Positions 1-11,959 of a stretch of 64,000 bases of DNA are shown piece after piece. This DNA is from Polyodon spathula. Lineage: Eukaryota; Chordata; Actinopteri; Acipenseriformes; Polyodontidae. The stretch covers positions 29,711,970 through 29,775,969 of the forward strand of contig NC_054536.1 in assembly GCF_017654505.1 (NCBI RefSeq), given 5' to 3'. The notes beneath the pieces are model-generated. The model worked only from the letters and a program-made list of their open reading frames with translations, did not search any database and was not told the DNA's origin. A program made the translations under genes and the position numbers. The stretch's first letter is position 1. Each line of letters begins with the position of its first letter.

Positions 1-644
1 ATATGTATGACGCGTCTGACCTTTCCCACCCCCTCCAGTCCCTACCCTCCAGAGACGAGCGTCCCGCTGAACAGTTTCCAAATGTTGGCAAGTATGCATT
101 TTTGGATTTCTCTGCAGTAAACACTTGGTTTTTAACAATGTATCAGTCACAGTTACCCCCCCATAGAGCCAGCGTGTGCGAGACTGCTACAATACAGATA
201 CACAATTGATATAGGCAATACGAATTGAGAGACCACGAGGGGTGTTAATATATTAAGCTCTACAAGAAACACCAAGTAAAAATATGGGCGTTACCGCTTT
301 CTAATTTATTATAGTTCAAGGTTGACTCGAGAAACATATACTCCCCAAGATGCACAATATATTTTAAAATAAATGCATTTTATTTATGTATTAATCCCCT
401 AATTCTGATTTGGTTTTGCCTACATGCCCCTCTCACATGCATATTGTGCCCCTTACCCCTCACGCACAACAGTCGTAGTTTGTTGTATTGCACACGTAAT
501 TACTAAAAAGAAACTAAACAAATATGATGACGGTGAGATAGACTGGATCTTCAAATGCATTTTTATCCATCTATTCCAGTGCCTCTTAGTATTTTTCAGT
601 AGAACCAGCTTCTTCCAGCGCTTGCATTATTTTATGCTTTTGTA
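1..644. other. Upstream flank of FRRS1L
   Basis: No gene or mobile element is recognisable here. The sequence is AT-rich. It should contain the FRRS1L promoter and 5' UTR, but I see no TATA box or CpG island that would place a start site. An ATG at 633 is in frame with the FRRS1L start but is followed two codons later by a TAA at 642, so it cannot extend the protein. Confidence 0.4.
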
Positions 645-852
645 ATGTCCCAGCCGATGCTGATGCAGCGACAACTGCTCCTTTTGCTGTTCACGAGCTG
701 CTGGCGTGGAATCACTTCCAGCCCTACAGACGACAGCGCAGCGAAGAGCGGCCATGGGGATCGGGACGAGCCGGGATTTGAAGAACAGCACCAGGATTCA
801 TACAGCACGTTCGCTTCGGAGTTTTTCGAGTCCAAATATATGACTGAAGAAG
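645..852 (+). CDS. FRRS1L: FRRS1L coding exon 1 (signal peptide, acidic linker)
   Basis: Encodes the hydrophobic leader, a variable acidic stretch and the conserved [20 protein letters not shown] region. The donor is GAAG|gtcagg at 853, leaving phase 1. Reading on would add unrelated residues and stop at 906, so the splice is needed. Confidence 0.85.
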
Positions 853-2207
853 GTCAGGCTTTATATGTTTTGCTGTTGTCCCATCCTTGTAAAACCACTT
901 TTTATTAATCTGAAAGTGAAAATAGAGCTGCCGAATTGTGCATTTTAACGGCCATGAAAATAGAAATATGCTAATTGTTCAGGGATAGGCCTTTTATAAC
1001 TATATAGAAACCTACCTGAATACACTCGAATAATATTTAATGTAGTATTGTCATGTGCAGTATATGAACATACAGCAGCTTATTCGACACTGGCACCTAA
1101 AATCCGTAATTCCTAAATTAAATGACGAAACCACAACGGGGGGGGGGGGGGGGGGGGGGGGCATTTAAGAAAGGCCAAGTCAGCCTATGTACTTTACACT
1201 TATGTATGTTTCTGCATATATCTAGAAACCCGTTCGTGATTTGTTGCAGAGTGTATCAGAATCTGGGATTTTATGAGGCTGTCTCTGTCACAGTCCAGAA
1301 TTCAGAATCTACAAAATAATAGTTTCGTGTACGGTTGCGCAATAGGAGACATTAGAAACAGCGTCAATTCAGTGACTTACAGTACATGATAATGGGAATT
1401 GATACCCCAAGGAGAGTAATCCCTATTTACCCTGTGATTTAATTATTGATGCGAGTTTGACCTCGGCTACAGAATCAGCACCTTGGTCAGCACCCAGCTG
1501 CACTGTGGCTCTACCGTTGCACATGGGAGCCCCGAAAATTAACGAATGATGGTCAAAAAACAAACAAACAAACAAATAAATAAATAAATAAATCACCAGA
1601 AAACACATTTTCTATTTGCCTTATATTCTACTGATTGTAAGCTGCCTAAAACATGTTATCATTGATAGTTAATCAAGAACATCACCACAAAACAGAGGCT
1701 GAGACAGTTTAACATTTAGCCAAGCTACCGAGTCACCGCTTTAAAATGTACATTGTAACATTGGAACTCGAGTCGCAATTGAAAAAATCTTTAACAACAA
1801 ACTTCTGCTGGAAACGTCGTTTAAAATGTGTTAGCTGCAAAACAAAAGTAACAAGCAGACAAAATATATTTTTTAAAAACAACCTTGAATGACAAATTCA
1901 GTAACATTTTCGAGTTTTGTAAACCTTAAAACCTATGTTGACACATTCATTAAATGGACCGTGTAATTCCCGGAGCCTATTTTGCAGCCTCTAGTTACAA
2001 ACTGTTAAAAAGGGAGAAATGTTAACTTTAAACCTGAAATGACAAAACATAAGCTTTTGTGTTTTTCTTTATACACACTGTAAAATACTTAAAGGTAAAA
2101 TTGATATTTTTCAAGGTAGGCATTCAGATACACGATTTCCGTGAAATTGGTGTTATCGGGAATTTTCGGACGCCCCATGCTTTCAAATGATTTCACTCAC
2201 AGTTTTG

Positions 2208-2263
<56 letters not shown>

Positions 2264-4354
2264 GTTGTCTATATTATTTGAAATAATTATTTTAGTGTCA
2301 GTAGCTTACACAATTACATGTATAAAAGGGAAACAAATGCACACCAGATCATTAATCCAAAAAATAAATAAATAAATAAATAAAAACTACGTTTAAAAAA
2401 ATAATAATAACTTAAATGTATTAGTGCACCTCAACCATGCATGAACACCCCGTATTTGTTATCACTGGCATCTTTTCCATCAAGTTCAGGGCTTTACCTG
2501 CAGCATATAAAGTGTTGTATATTGTATGTTGCAATGGTTTCACAGGCACACTCTGAACTGAAGTATCTTTGTTTTCACCAAACAGGCTATCCTTTCCCCA
2601 CCGCACCTCCTGTAGATCCCTTTGCCAGAATCAAAGTGAGCGACTGCGGGATAACCAAGGGTTGCTTCAGGTAAGGCCTGCCTATATTTTAAGGGCATAG
2701 AGTATTGTGGCACTAATATAAAACTACAGCCATTCACTTTTATTGGGATTTCAAATGCTGTTCTATGAGAAATAATAATAAAAAAGACTTAATTAAAAAC
2801 TGAGGGACCTCAAAAAAGAAAAGTCCGAAACAATTGCCATATAATAACCATATCTACAAGATGCACCAAGTGTACAAGGGGATAACAGTCTTCTGAGTGT
2901 TTAAAATCCAAGACAAAGTTGAGGATGTTATACTAGCGATGGAGACTGTTTGTAAGTACAGTAGAAGCCTTGTGGAAATGTTGGTCTAATGAACTAGGTC
3001 TGTTTAGTTTTATCCAACACTGAAATTTTGTCTGATATGTTGGTTGGACTTTGCAGACTCCAGATATCTTTTTGTTAGTTCTTGTATTTTTCCATGTGCA
3101 GGTATGGGAAGCCAGGTTGTGATGCAGAGACCTGTGATTACTTCCTCAGCTACCGCAGGATCGGGGCTGATGTTGAGTTTGAGTTGAGTGCGGACACTGA
3201 TGGCTGGGTGGCGGTCGGGTTTTCATCAGATAAGAAGATGGTGCGTAGGCTTCATTAGCAGGATGTGTTTTTATTTTTAACTGTTTGTTTTGTCCCAATA
3301 AAAGCAGGAATGACTTGATGCCAAGTCATTTTTTCTCTTGTTTTTCATGAGATGCTTTAGTGATATTACCAGATCTTTTTATTTAAGGAGTCAATAGCAA
3401 GCTTCTGCCTATTTACTTCAAGGGGTACATTCTCAAAGTTGTTTGTTTTTGCAGCAAAATCAGTATTTTTTTTTCGGAAAAGATAGATCATCAATTCAAA
3501 TAATGAGCAACTTCAGACTGCACATCATAGGGTGCGTTGTAAAAATAAGGTAAGGATCTGAATAAACATATTGACTGGAAAACAGGTTAGTCTTTATTAT
3601 ATAAAATAATTTCTCAAAATCCAAGAACTTATAACCGAGTAATTTAATAAGTGGGATGTGACGCCTATAGGTAGGATTTGGTTGTTTACCCCTTGACTTC
3701 AATATTTATAAACCCCTGCAGTAAATGTCTGAGTTTGGATTGGGCACAACTTAATTAAGTGCATTTTTCCTTTCTTTAAGAATCCAGCCTTTTTTTAATA
3801 TAACATTACATTAGTAAATGTAGGAAAGAGGGGAGACCATTCAGTCCATCTATGTTCATCCAGTTCCCAGTAACTGATTGGTATCAAAACCTTGTCATAT
3901 TGAGTCGTAAAGGACCCTAATGATCCAGAATCAACAACACGGCTAAGTAACCTATCCCACGCCCTCACCAATCTCTGTGCCTCATTGATTGTTCACAGGG
4001 AGGCGATGATGTCATGGGGTGTGTCCACGATGACAATGGCAGGGTTCGGATCCATCATTTCTACAATGTGGGACAGTGGGCCAAGGAGATCAATAGGAAC
4101 CCAGCACGGGATGAGGAGGGGATATTTGAAAACAACCGAGTGACCTGCAGGTTCAAGCGTCCAGTTTATGTTTCCCGGGAGGAGACTATTGTGGACCTGC
4201 ACTTGAGCTGGTACTACCTGTTTGCATGGGGACCAGCCATTCAAGGTAAGGGAATGTTAAGACAGCTAACCTTATATAAAAATATAAGGTTTCGTAGAAT
4301 AGGAGTTCATTCTATATCTGGCACTCCTGTCTCTCAAAATTGGCCCAATGTATA

Positions 4355-4391
<37 letters not shown>

Positions 4392-4483
4392 GAAATTATA
4401 TATTTTATTATATTATTTTTTATTGTCTACCTATAATATCATAAAAAATATATATAAATTATAGATATATATATATATATATA

Positions 4484-4573
<90 letters not shown>

Positions 4574-4842
4574 CCTATCTTTTTTCCCTCTGTTATTTTT
4601 TTGTGAATAAAGTACCTATTAAGTTTTGTATTGTCATTTTTCTGTCTCTGACATGCTTGCCTGATGCAGGATCAATCACTCGACACGACATTGACACCCC
4701 TCCTGTGTCAGATCACATGATCAGCATCTACAACTACAAGGATGTCTTTATGCCATCAGCAGCCTATCAGATGTTCTCCTCTCCCTTCTGTTTACTCCTC
4801 ATCGTCGCACTGACTTTTTACTTACTGATGGGAACGCCGTAA
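645..4842 (+). CDS. FRRS1L: FRRS1L (ferric-chelate reductase 1-like), five coding exons
   Basis: Coding exons are 645-852, 2586-2670, 3102-3240, 3999-4245 and 4670-4842, stop TAA 4840-4842. They total 852 nt (283 residues plus stop). All introns are GT-AG and every junction keeps phase. An N-terminal hydrophobic stretch (about residues 9-17) looks like a signal peptide. A DOMON domain follows, with the conserved run [12 protein letters not shown], then Cys-rich [10 protein letters not shown], then [20 protein letters not shown]. The C terminus is one hydrophobic segment ending LLMGTP. In vertebrates FRRS1L is an ER-resident factor for AMPA-receptor assembly and has no proven reductase activity. 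Human FRRS1L is about 290-340 residues depending on start, so this copy is complete. The N-terminal 60 residues are divergent, as expected. The start is the first ATG after an in-frame stop. Identity rests on remembered vertebrate protein sequence. Confidence 0.95.
1138..1161. repeat. Poly(G) run in FRRS1L intron 1
   Basis: About 24 consecutive G bases on the plus strand. A run this long often marks assembly or sequencing difficulty, so its length may not be exact. Confidence 0.9.
1559..1592. repeat. (AAAC)n/(AAAT)n microsatellite
   Basis: A run of AAAC units passing into AAAT units, inside FRRS1L intron 1. It may be the A-rich tail of an old retroposed element, but no body is recognisable. 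Confidence 0.8.
2210..2263. repeat. (ATT)n microsatellite
   Basis: About 18 perfect ATT units in FRRS1L intron 1, with a shorter AAAT run at 2358-2385 nearby. Confidence 0.95.
2586..2670 (+). CDS. FRRS1L: FRRS1L coding exon 2
   Basis: Acceptor aacag at 2581-2585 and donor gtaagg at 2671. It encodes [20 protein letters not shown] and the following TKGCF, which opens the DOMON domain. The exon enters in phase 1 and leaves in phase 2. Confidence 0.92.
3102..3240 (+). CDS. FRRS1L: FRRS1L coding exon 3 (DOMON core)
   Basis: Acceptor tgcag ends at 3101. The donor at 3241 is gtgcgt, which departs from the usual gtaagt consensus. It encodes the core from [14 protein letters not shown] to FSSDKKM, including four of the domain's cysteines together with exon 2. 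It leaves in phase 0. Confidence 0.92.
3999..4245 (+). CDS. FRRS1L: FRRS1L coding exon 4
   Basis: Acceptor cacag ends at 3998 and donor gtaagg starts at 4246. It encodes [20 protein letters not shown] through [17 protein letters not shown], the second half of the DOMON domain and the most conserved stretch of the family. The intron after it is filled with TG/TA microsatellite. Confidence 0.95.
4352..4572. repeat. Compound (TG)n/(TA)n/(CA)n microsatellite in FRRS1L intron 4
   Basis: Alternating TG, TA and CA blocks. The (TG) block at about 4353-4375 and the (CA) block at about 4544-4570 flank TA-rich DNA, so the intron can form a hairpin or Z-DNA-prone structure. It ends about 100 nt before the last exon. 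Confidence 0.9.
4670..4842 (+). CDS. FRRS1L: FRRS1L terminal coding exon (C-terminal membrane segment)
   Basis: Acceptor tgcag ends at 4669; stop TAA at 4840-4842. It encodes [20 protein letters not shown], the [14 protein letters not shown] motif and the hydrophobic C-terminal segment [20 protein letters not shown], which is diagnostic for FRRS1L. Confidence 0.95.
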
Positions 4843-4862
4843 TCCGGGGCGCGCACAGGAAC

Positions 4863-4868
4863 AATAAA
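4863..4868 (+). promoter_or_regulatory. Candidate poly(A) signal for FRRS1L
   Basis: AATAAA lies 20 nt after the stop codon. It would give a very short 3' UTR, and other AATAAA hexamers lie further on, so actual use is uncertain. Confidence 0.25.
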
Positions 4869-5924
4869 AACAGAATAATCATTTCAAAAGACCGATGAAT
4901 GGATATCTGTGAATCTCTGGCAGCAATTCGATTGGAACTTTTCTATTTACTATTACACGGGAAGAACCTTTCAGGTAATTGTAGTGCCACCATCTAACCA
5001 AAAACATTCAAAAAGCATTTGTGAAAATAGCTTCTTAGGCTGTGCCATTCTCCAAGGCAAGGGACTTTGTTTACATTGTTTGTTTTAGTGTCCTTGCCTT
5101 GTTCTACAGTGCTCTTAGGAAGTTCATTCTGCAGCATTATTACAGCGTTCTATATATCTTATATATATATATAGATATATATATATAGATATATATATTT
5201 TAAATATCCACGTTATAAATATATCATATGTTATATATTCCATATATCTATTGCAAGATTATGACTATCAGCATTGTTTAAATCAAGTATTTATTGGCAG
5301 GCATTCAATAAATCCATTCATAACATGTTATTTCCAAAACAAAAAAGCTATCTCCCTCATGTTTACAATAGACAGTTTACTGCCTCAGTATGCCAGTATG
5401 ACAGTAAAAATGTCAGCACCCTGAATGAGAGGAAAATAATTTTCCAAACAGTATTTTAAAAGAAGTTAATTGCCATTGAATGAAATTAAACTGTTATGAA
5501 TGGATTTATTGCATACCTGCCAATAAATACTCCTTAAAGACAATATAGAGTAACTGATATTCTGCACACCCCTAATTATTACAGTAGTTTTATGTGCCAG
5601 TTATACTCTTCCATGTCCATATGCGTTGTTCCATAACAAAACCAATAGGTATGTCAGCCCTTGTGATGTTAGGGTGAAGATCAGTGCAGTCGTTTGCCCA
5701 CATGTACCATACAGTGTTTTCCTGTAAAGACACTTAAACAATAATCCCAATTAGTAGACTTCTTCATATTGGAGTTTACAAAAGAGCAATCATTGATGTT
5801 GTGTTTGGAAGCAGTAAGTTAATGTCATCATGTCTGAGCAGTATATGGGTTGTATACTCTTGATTACCCAATGGAAATAGAATGTTTAGGATTAAATGTT
5901 GGTTTTTACCACACTAATTATAAG

Positions 5925-5930
<6 letters not shown>

Positions 5931-5977
<47 letters not shown>

Positions 5978-5990
5978 TGAGTGAGTGTGT
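5931..5990. repeat. (GT)n microsatellite
   Basis: About 25 GT units followed by GA/GT interruptions. Confidence 0.95.
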
Positions 5991-6837
5991 TTGGGAATGT
6001 TTTTAGTGGTGCTGGCAGCAGGCCTGAGTTCTAGCTTTAGTTTTTGCTGACATAAATAGAAACTATTTTAAAATGCAGCCAAACTTTGAAGCCAACATGT
6101 TGATTTAAATAATTGCAAGTTTGAAAACCATGAGCTGCAGTTCTGCTCAGATGTGATTTGCATATGATTTGCCGCTTACAACCAACTGTGGTGACAATAG
6201 GGGTGCCCGGTCAATTGTAAATAAAAAAGTGCAATGTTTCTTAAGACATTATTTTATATTTTCTATATTGTATCTAATTGTATAATTCATTGGTATGAGT
6301 AATGCAATAACTGTATTGAAAAAAACGTGTGTAATAATGGTATGTTCCATTCCCTTAACAGTACAAATGCAGTTTGGTTTTACTGAAAACTGATTGGACG
6401 CCAAAACAGCTCACAGAGTTGATAAAAAATAGAACCAATCATAATCGACTTGCATCCCTAACTTACAAACTGTATATAAAAAGACTGTAATCCCATTAAT
6501 GATTTTTAATGACAATATAAACCACAAGAACAAAGCTGAAGTGGTTTATCAATGTTACCAGAACCTTGTAGAATTACATAGAATCATAAATGTACAGTGA
6601 TGTGTTCCTTTGTATTTATTATAGCTCGGGGTAATATACACAATAGTAGGCCATCTATTAGGTCAAAGTTTGAGTTAAAAGCTGTCAAGCGCAGTGCATC
6701 CAGCAGTGTAAAGACAAAGTATTGTTTCAGAAACAGAAAGCAACTACTATGGGTGCTTTTAGAGCGTTTATACAGACATCTGAGCTGTTTCTTAAGTTAG
6801 TTTAAAAAAATATATATATGTTTTTTAAAAAGTGGAG

Positions 6838-6861
6838 CAAACTCTTTGTAAATCTGGCCCA
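6838..6861. mobile_element. Harbinger-type terminal repeat fragment
   Basis: The stretch ending in tctttgtaaatctggccc is nearly the same as the right end of the Harbinger-like element at 27247-27268. No matching left end was found nearby, so this is probably a solo or truncated end. Confidence 0.35.
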
Positions 6862-7654
6862 TTGTACTTTGCCCTTGAAAATGTGTTTTGCAATCATTTT
6901 TATTTTGATAAGCAAACAACATGATCTAACTGATTTAATTGAATTTGTGAATTGTCGAGTCGTGAAACAACGAAGGAGCAATGTACGACTAGTGCTACTA
7001 TTATTGCTGAGCTAGGTACAATCTACAGTATTTGCCCCAGCTGAATACACTGCAGCTGTTTTCCCAAAGGGTGAGCAATGACCTTTGAATCGTGGCTGCA
7101 TTGTTATCCTTAAGCATACCATTAATATGACAACTTACATCTAGCAAATACGTGCCCCTAGTATTAACAGAGATAGGCAATTGATCAGATTCCCTGAATC
7201 CCAGGAGACAGCCCTCAGGCTGATTCACTGATGGTCCACAATGTCCTCATATGATACAGTATTTCCAATACGTTTTAATCTTACACAATGGACAAATAAC
7301 TTCTAAGAACCGCTAGTAAATACAAAAGAAAAAAAAAATCCAATAGTATTTTAATAATGCAGTGGCCATTTTTGAATCACCCTTTTCAGAGTTCAAGTGC
7401 TAACAAACTGGTTTAAAGATAAAGTGATATCAGAGCTGGTGAAAGTTAGCTTTTGGATTTGCCTAGATAGAAGTTATGTGGTGTCACTTTGATGGTTGTT
7501 TTATCATATAGTTTTGATATATTTTTTAAAAAATGCTATCATAATACCTTAATAAAACTCACGCACATTGAAAAAAGGCACCATGTTTTTGTTTGGTTTC
7601 TTTAGTTTTAAATGAATCAAGCATAGAGGGTAGTGCTATAGATAATGTGCTGCA

Positions 7655-7870
7655 TTTAATTGTCTCTAACTACACTGTAAAAGCTCAGTATAGTTATTCT
7701 GTGGTTATATATTTACAAAGAAACAGCCTACTTAATCACACAATGACATATTTTATAATTACACTGTAGTTAACACATGGCGTTGTATATTTACAATATA
7801 ATATGTGCATTTACAGTGTTATTAACGTGTAGTTAGAGATGCTCAATGTAAAGTGTTACACTGTATTGTG
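7655..7870. repeat. Short inverted-repeat unit (possible MITE)
   Basis: tctctaactacac at 7663-7675 pairs perfectly with gtgtagttagaga at 7827-7839. The AT-rich interior has further partial symmetry. Size and structure fit a small non-autonomous DNA transposon, but the ends and target duplication are not clear. Confidence 0.35.
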
Positions 7871-8252
7871 CTTTAAGCGTGCTTTGAGTTTGTGAGGTTA
7901 ATAGAGTAATAATACTAGACACAGGGAACTGGCACTGAGCCCATATTGAGTAATTGCACTAAAAACTGCTCATAATAGTTGCGAACATCATGAAAAGGAA
8001 AGGGGACAGAAAATCAAGTCCAGACAAAACCCTTCTCTAAGGAGTTCTGGCTATCAGAATCGCACACTGAAACTGATCATCTGGTTTCATGCTTGCTTTT
8101 CTGTTAACATAAAAAGACAATTCATCAGAATTCTAAAAAGGTTGGTTCCAAGCTGTAAAAAATGCTGTATTGTTTTGTCTTGGTGATCAAGTTTCATTTC
8201 CTTGATCAAAAAAAAAATAATATTGCCCTTACCAAAATATAGACCTTCTGGC

Positions 8253-8312
8253 AAACCGTAGTGGCAAGTTTGCTGCAAACTTGTGGTGAATATTTGCGGC
8301 AAACTTGCCACA
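8253..8312. repeat. Palindromic repeat with 13-bp arms
   Basis: gtggcaagtttgc and gcaaacttgccac form perfect inverted arms, with gcaaacttg repeated inside. The repetitive variants of cttgc/gcaag suggest part of an interspersed element, not a regulatory site. Confidence 0.45.
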
Positions 8313-8533
8313 AGGTCGCTTTTCACATGCAAACTAGATGCACTGGCAAATAGTTGTGACAATCTTCTGGCAATCATTTCTGGTGTAGTAATAGCAGACT
8401 TCTGGTGAACTACTGTGAATATTGTAATTTGCTTTTTTTTTTTTTTTTAGACACGCAGTGGAAATATATGCAGCATTAAAAAAAAAAACTAACATGTATT
8501 TTCAAATATCTGTTTTCTAAAAAAAATAAAAAA

Positions 8534-8534
8534 A

Positions 8535-8612
<78 letters not shown>
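8534..8612. repeat. (AT)n microsatellite
   Basis: Long, nearly perfect AT dinucleotide run with one TT interruption. The tyrosine/isoleucine-rich reading frame across it is an artefact. Confidence 0.95.
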
Positions 8613-8616
<4 letters not shown>

Positions 8617-9304
8617 TATATACACCAGCTTGGGATTAAAGTTCTGGTAATTGAGGTCACACATCTAAAAAGTGGAACACAAGAACATGTTAACAACGTC
8701 TTCACTGCCAAATGTCTTTACTTAGATATTCTTATAATACATGCTAAATATTCTCATTACACATTTTAATCCTAGAGAGTCACAGCAAACATAGAAACTA
8801 TTTTGTTATACTCCAGGGTATGTTTTGCTAACCACATTTCTGTTTATAACAAAATATATTTTCTTCATCTTTATCATCCTAAAGAGTAATTTGAATGTAA
8901 ATATGTATCAAAGATTAAATAAATGAGTCACATTTTATGCCAGTGCATTGCTTTCTATAAGAGCAGCCAATAAGTCATATTATAATTGGCTCTATGGCAG
9001 ATACTTAGATCCCACACCATCATTAGCACCCTTTACTAACTTAAAAAATCTGAAAACTAGCTTTAACACTTTATTCAATAGACAATCAGAATACATAAAA
9101 CACTGAGTAGAATGCAATGTCAAGTACAACAGCTGTACATTGGTTCCCATTCACTAAACGTTAAAAAGTTTTAAATGTAAACAAAAAATTCTACATTGTA
9201 AACTAAGCTAATCATTTGAAAGTGATAAGCTATATCACAACAAGATATTATTCACATACTTGAAATAGCAGTAGAAAGATACCATTTAAATGTCTTAATC
9301 AAAT

Positions 9305-9390
9305 GCAGTGCACTCCGTTTATAAGAATGCCATCCGTCCCGGATGATTTGATTCTTATAAGTGATTGATTCTTAAATGGAGACCGATACA
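9305..9390. mobile_element. Pogo/Tigger-like DNA transposon end
   Basis: cagtgcactccgtttataag followed by a subterminal run ending in gattcttaaatggag resembles the terminal region of Tigger/pogo transposons, which start CAGT and repeat a TTATAA-type motif. The opposite end was not located. The assignment is from memory of family consensus features. Confidence 0.4.
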
Positions 9391-10194
9391 ATTACAATTA
9401 GCAAAAGCGCCTCCGCGCATCAGCAGCTTAAATACAGTATACAAATGTCAATGGTGCTCAATCACTGAGGACAATACATCAAAACAAGTCCTCGTAGGTA
9501 AGCAGTTTGTTATGTGATCACGATTATGTTTACTCAAGGCTGTAGAATCCTATTTTACTATAGTATGCTTGAGGAGCGATCGTCTCATGAGGGTGCCTTG
9601 TTTAACTGCCGTGCTGTGTTACATGTAACGGTCTTTGAATTAAAATGACATTACAGTACAGTATTTTACTGTCACGACTACCACTGCATTTAAGCATCTG
9701 TGGCTTGCTTGATTTCAGTTGTGATGCAAATCTCACAGTTTTTCACTAAGCAGAGAAGCAATGCTGGATATATCGCACAGGGTGATGGGTATGTAATAAC
9801 AGCATCCAATGGTCTAGATGTTAAGCTAAATCTCATCAATCTATTTCACATGCAAACATTTTGTCAGTGCCAGGGATAGCAACATTTCATTAATTGGGCC
9901 ACAAATACCTTATATTATAACAAAACAAAAAATATATATTTTAGTTTAAGAAACAGGTAAGTTCATTTATTATTATTATTTGCACTTTACTCAAAAATGT
10001 ACTGTCATGAGTCTCTCGCTGTATAATTTTTTTGAACTGGTTACCTAGCAACCAACTTGCACGTCAATCAGTGGAATGCACTTCTGTAGTGTTTAGATCA
10101 GAGCCTGTGATTTTTGTTGTGAAGTGAGTTCAAAAAGTTGTTTTGCATAAACATCTAAAAATTTACAGTTTTCTGAACAAAAGTGTTGGAAACA

Positions 10195-10400
10195 TGAGTA
10201 TTGAAGGGGAATCAAGTGGCACTGCAGCAACAGAAGTGCCGACAACAAGGACTCGACCAGCAGTAAAAAACCAAGAACCCAAAAAGCTTATAGATGCTAA
10301 ATGACTTGCTTTGCTAGCTTAACTGGCAGATATTTTTGATCTCGAGATACATCTGTCTTTTCTCTCACTAACTAAATCGAAAGCTGGACCAAGAAACTGT
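10195..10400 (+). pseudogene. Possible hAT transposase N-terminal remnant
   Basis: An ATG at 10195 opens a 37-codon frame ending TGA at about 10304. Just downstream, a frame with one stop reads LADIFDLEIHLSF, which recalls the conserved LADIF..LN..NLSLQG block of hAT (ZBED/SCAND3-like) transposases. The match is weak and short; it could be chance. Confidence 0.22.
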
Positions 10401-10734
10401 CCTTGTGGTATGATCACGTAACTGGAATTTTATTTTTTTTTTACGGTTGGCTTTGCGATTGCATTGTGAATTAAAACTAACCAATGGTTATATATTAGTT
10501 TTGTTGAAATTGTCTTGTAATGCTGCTTTACTTATCAGTACTAACTATTCTATTATTTTACTGCAGAGGTAAACTTTAATGAGGAGGTAAGTGTCAGATG
10601 TAAATAAACTGTACTAAACTGTGTTAATCAAAATGTTTGTACTGCCCCCTGCTAACACACTTCCCGGCCTGGGTAGAACTGACCTGGGTCCGAAAACAAA
10701 ACTAAGGTCGGTAGCCGGTGAGGGGTAGAGTGCG

Positions 10735-10922
10735 CTGGGTTGGGGCTGGAATTTGATGGACTGGGCTAGGACTGGAACTTGAGTGCACTGGGCTGGGACT
10801 GGAACTTGAGTGCACTGGGTTGGGGCTGGAACTTGAGTGCACTGGGCTGGGGCTGGAACTTGAGTGCACTGGGTTGGGGCTGGAACTTGAGTGCACTGGG
10901 CTGGGGTTGGAACTCGAGTGGG
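10735..10922. repeat. 27-bp minisatellite, seven units
   Basis: Seven copies of a 27-bp unit of the form cactgggctggggctggaac followed by ttgagtg, differing at a few positions. Because 27 is a multiple of three, the minus strand reads as nine-residue repeats (PAPTQCTQV type). It lies directly downstream, on the minus strand, of the gypsy reverse transcriptase relic and may have arisen inside that element. Confidence 0.9.
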
Positions 10923-11019
10923 GAAGAAGGGGAGAGAAAGGGTAGTAAAGAGGTCTATCAGCACAGGCGATCCCGATGGAGAACCACCCGGCTGCTGGAA
11001 GGTAGTTGTATCCTGTAAC

Positions 11020-11510
11020 CTGTTCTAGTCCAGCAGCTTGCAGTCTCTGTAGAACCTTGCATAGGTTGGTGAGCGCCTCTTCAGAGGTGGTGGTGTGCAA
11101 CAGCAGGTCATCTAGATAGACTAGGCATCGTTGAGGTGGGATCCAGTCAGCACCAGCTCCATCAGCCATTCGAAGGTAACTGGCGAGTTGCACAGCCCAA
11201 AGGGAAGCACTTTGAATTTCCAGAACCCTCGCCTCGTGGAGAAGGCGGTCTTGGGGCACGCTTCAGAAGTGAGCTCCACTTGCCAGTAGCCGGTGTGTAG
11301 ATCCAATGTGCTGAACCAAGTTGACCCGGCTATCAGGTCCAGTGACTCTTCAATCTGGGGAAGTGAGTAGGAGTCCTTCCTGGTAGCCCCATTGAAGCCG
11401 CAATAGTCCACGCAAAAGCCCTACTTACTATTCTTCTTTGGTAGCAGGACTACAAGGGAGGCCCAGGGGCTGTTGGAGGGCTCATTGACATCTGTATCCC
11501 GCATCTCCGC
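11020..11510 (-). pseudogene. Ty3/gypsy retrotransposon reverse transcriptase relic
   Basis: Read on the minus strand from about 11510 down to 11020, the sequence gives EPSNSPWASLVVLLPKKN, then FCVDYCGFN, YSLPQIEESLDLIAGSTWFS, TLDLHTGYWQVEL, FKVLPFGLCNSPVTFEWLM and, after a frame change, CLVYLDDLLLHTT. These are the successive blocks of a gypsy-class reverse transcriptase, including the LDL first aspartate and the YLDD catalytic box. A stop interrupts the frame at about 11421 (between KKN and FCVDY) and at least one frameshift separates the LPFG and YLDD blocks, so it is dead. No protease, integrase or LTR could be recognised nearby. Confidence 0.85.
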
Positions 11511-11629
11511 ATTGACTCTGTTCCCTCAGGCAGGGCTTCAGCGGCGGGTGCAGGTTGGGTCGTGAGACGCTGTGGTTCTTGCTCGCAGGTTCTGACATCA
11601 CAGGGGGGGTGGGTGGGGGGGGAAAATCT

Positions 11630-11632
11630 GAA

Positions 11633-11680
<48 letters not shown>

Positions 11681-11716
11681 GGGGGGGGGGGGGGGGGGGG
11701 GGTGGGGGGGTTGGGG
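11630..11716. repeat. Long poly(G) tract with rare T
   Basis: More than 80 bases that are almost all G. It borders the gypsy relic. The glycine-rich and proline-rich reading frames over it are artefacts. Such tracts can fold as G-quadruplexes and are often misassembled. Confidence 0.9.
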
Positions 11717-11959
11717 GGTAGCCCAGCACATCGGGCAGTCAGATCACCCTATCTGTTCCGTGCTGGAGGTGCAGGCTGCCTGGAGGAAATCCAGCTCATG
11801 CAGGGATCTTGGATGGTGGAGATCCAGGTATAGTGGCAGTAGAGGAGGCCCCGTGCTCTATGGTTAGCCACCCATCTCCTGGTGAGACTCAAGAAACTCC
11901 CTATATGTTTGATTGGCAATTTTAATGCATTACATCGCCTCTTTTCTTCCCCTTGCCAG

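Larger units (their letters stand above)
4869..9300. other. FRRS1L-TMEM245 intergenic DNA, first part
   Basis: No exon-like sequence found. It contains a (GT)n run (5931-5990), a Harbinger-like terminal fragment (about 6838-6861), a small inverted-repeat unit (7655-7870), a palindromic repeat (8253-8312) and an (AT)n run (8534-8612). The remainder is AT-rich and unrecognised. Confidence 0.5.

Noticed and set aside
8517..8711. Tyr/Ile-rich frame
   Set aside because: It is an (AT)n microsatellite translation.
11450..11867. Glycine-rich and proline-rich reading frames
   Set aside because: They run through an almost pure G tract; frames on both strands are open only because of low complexity.
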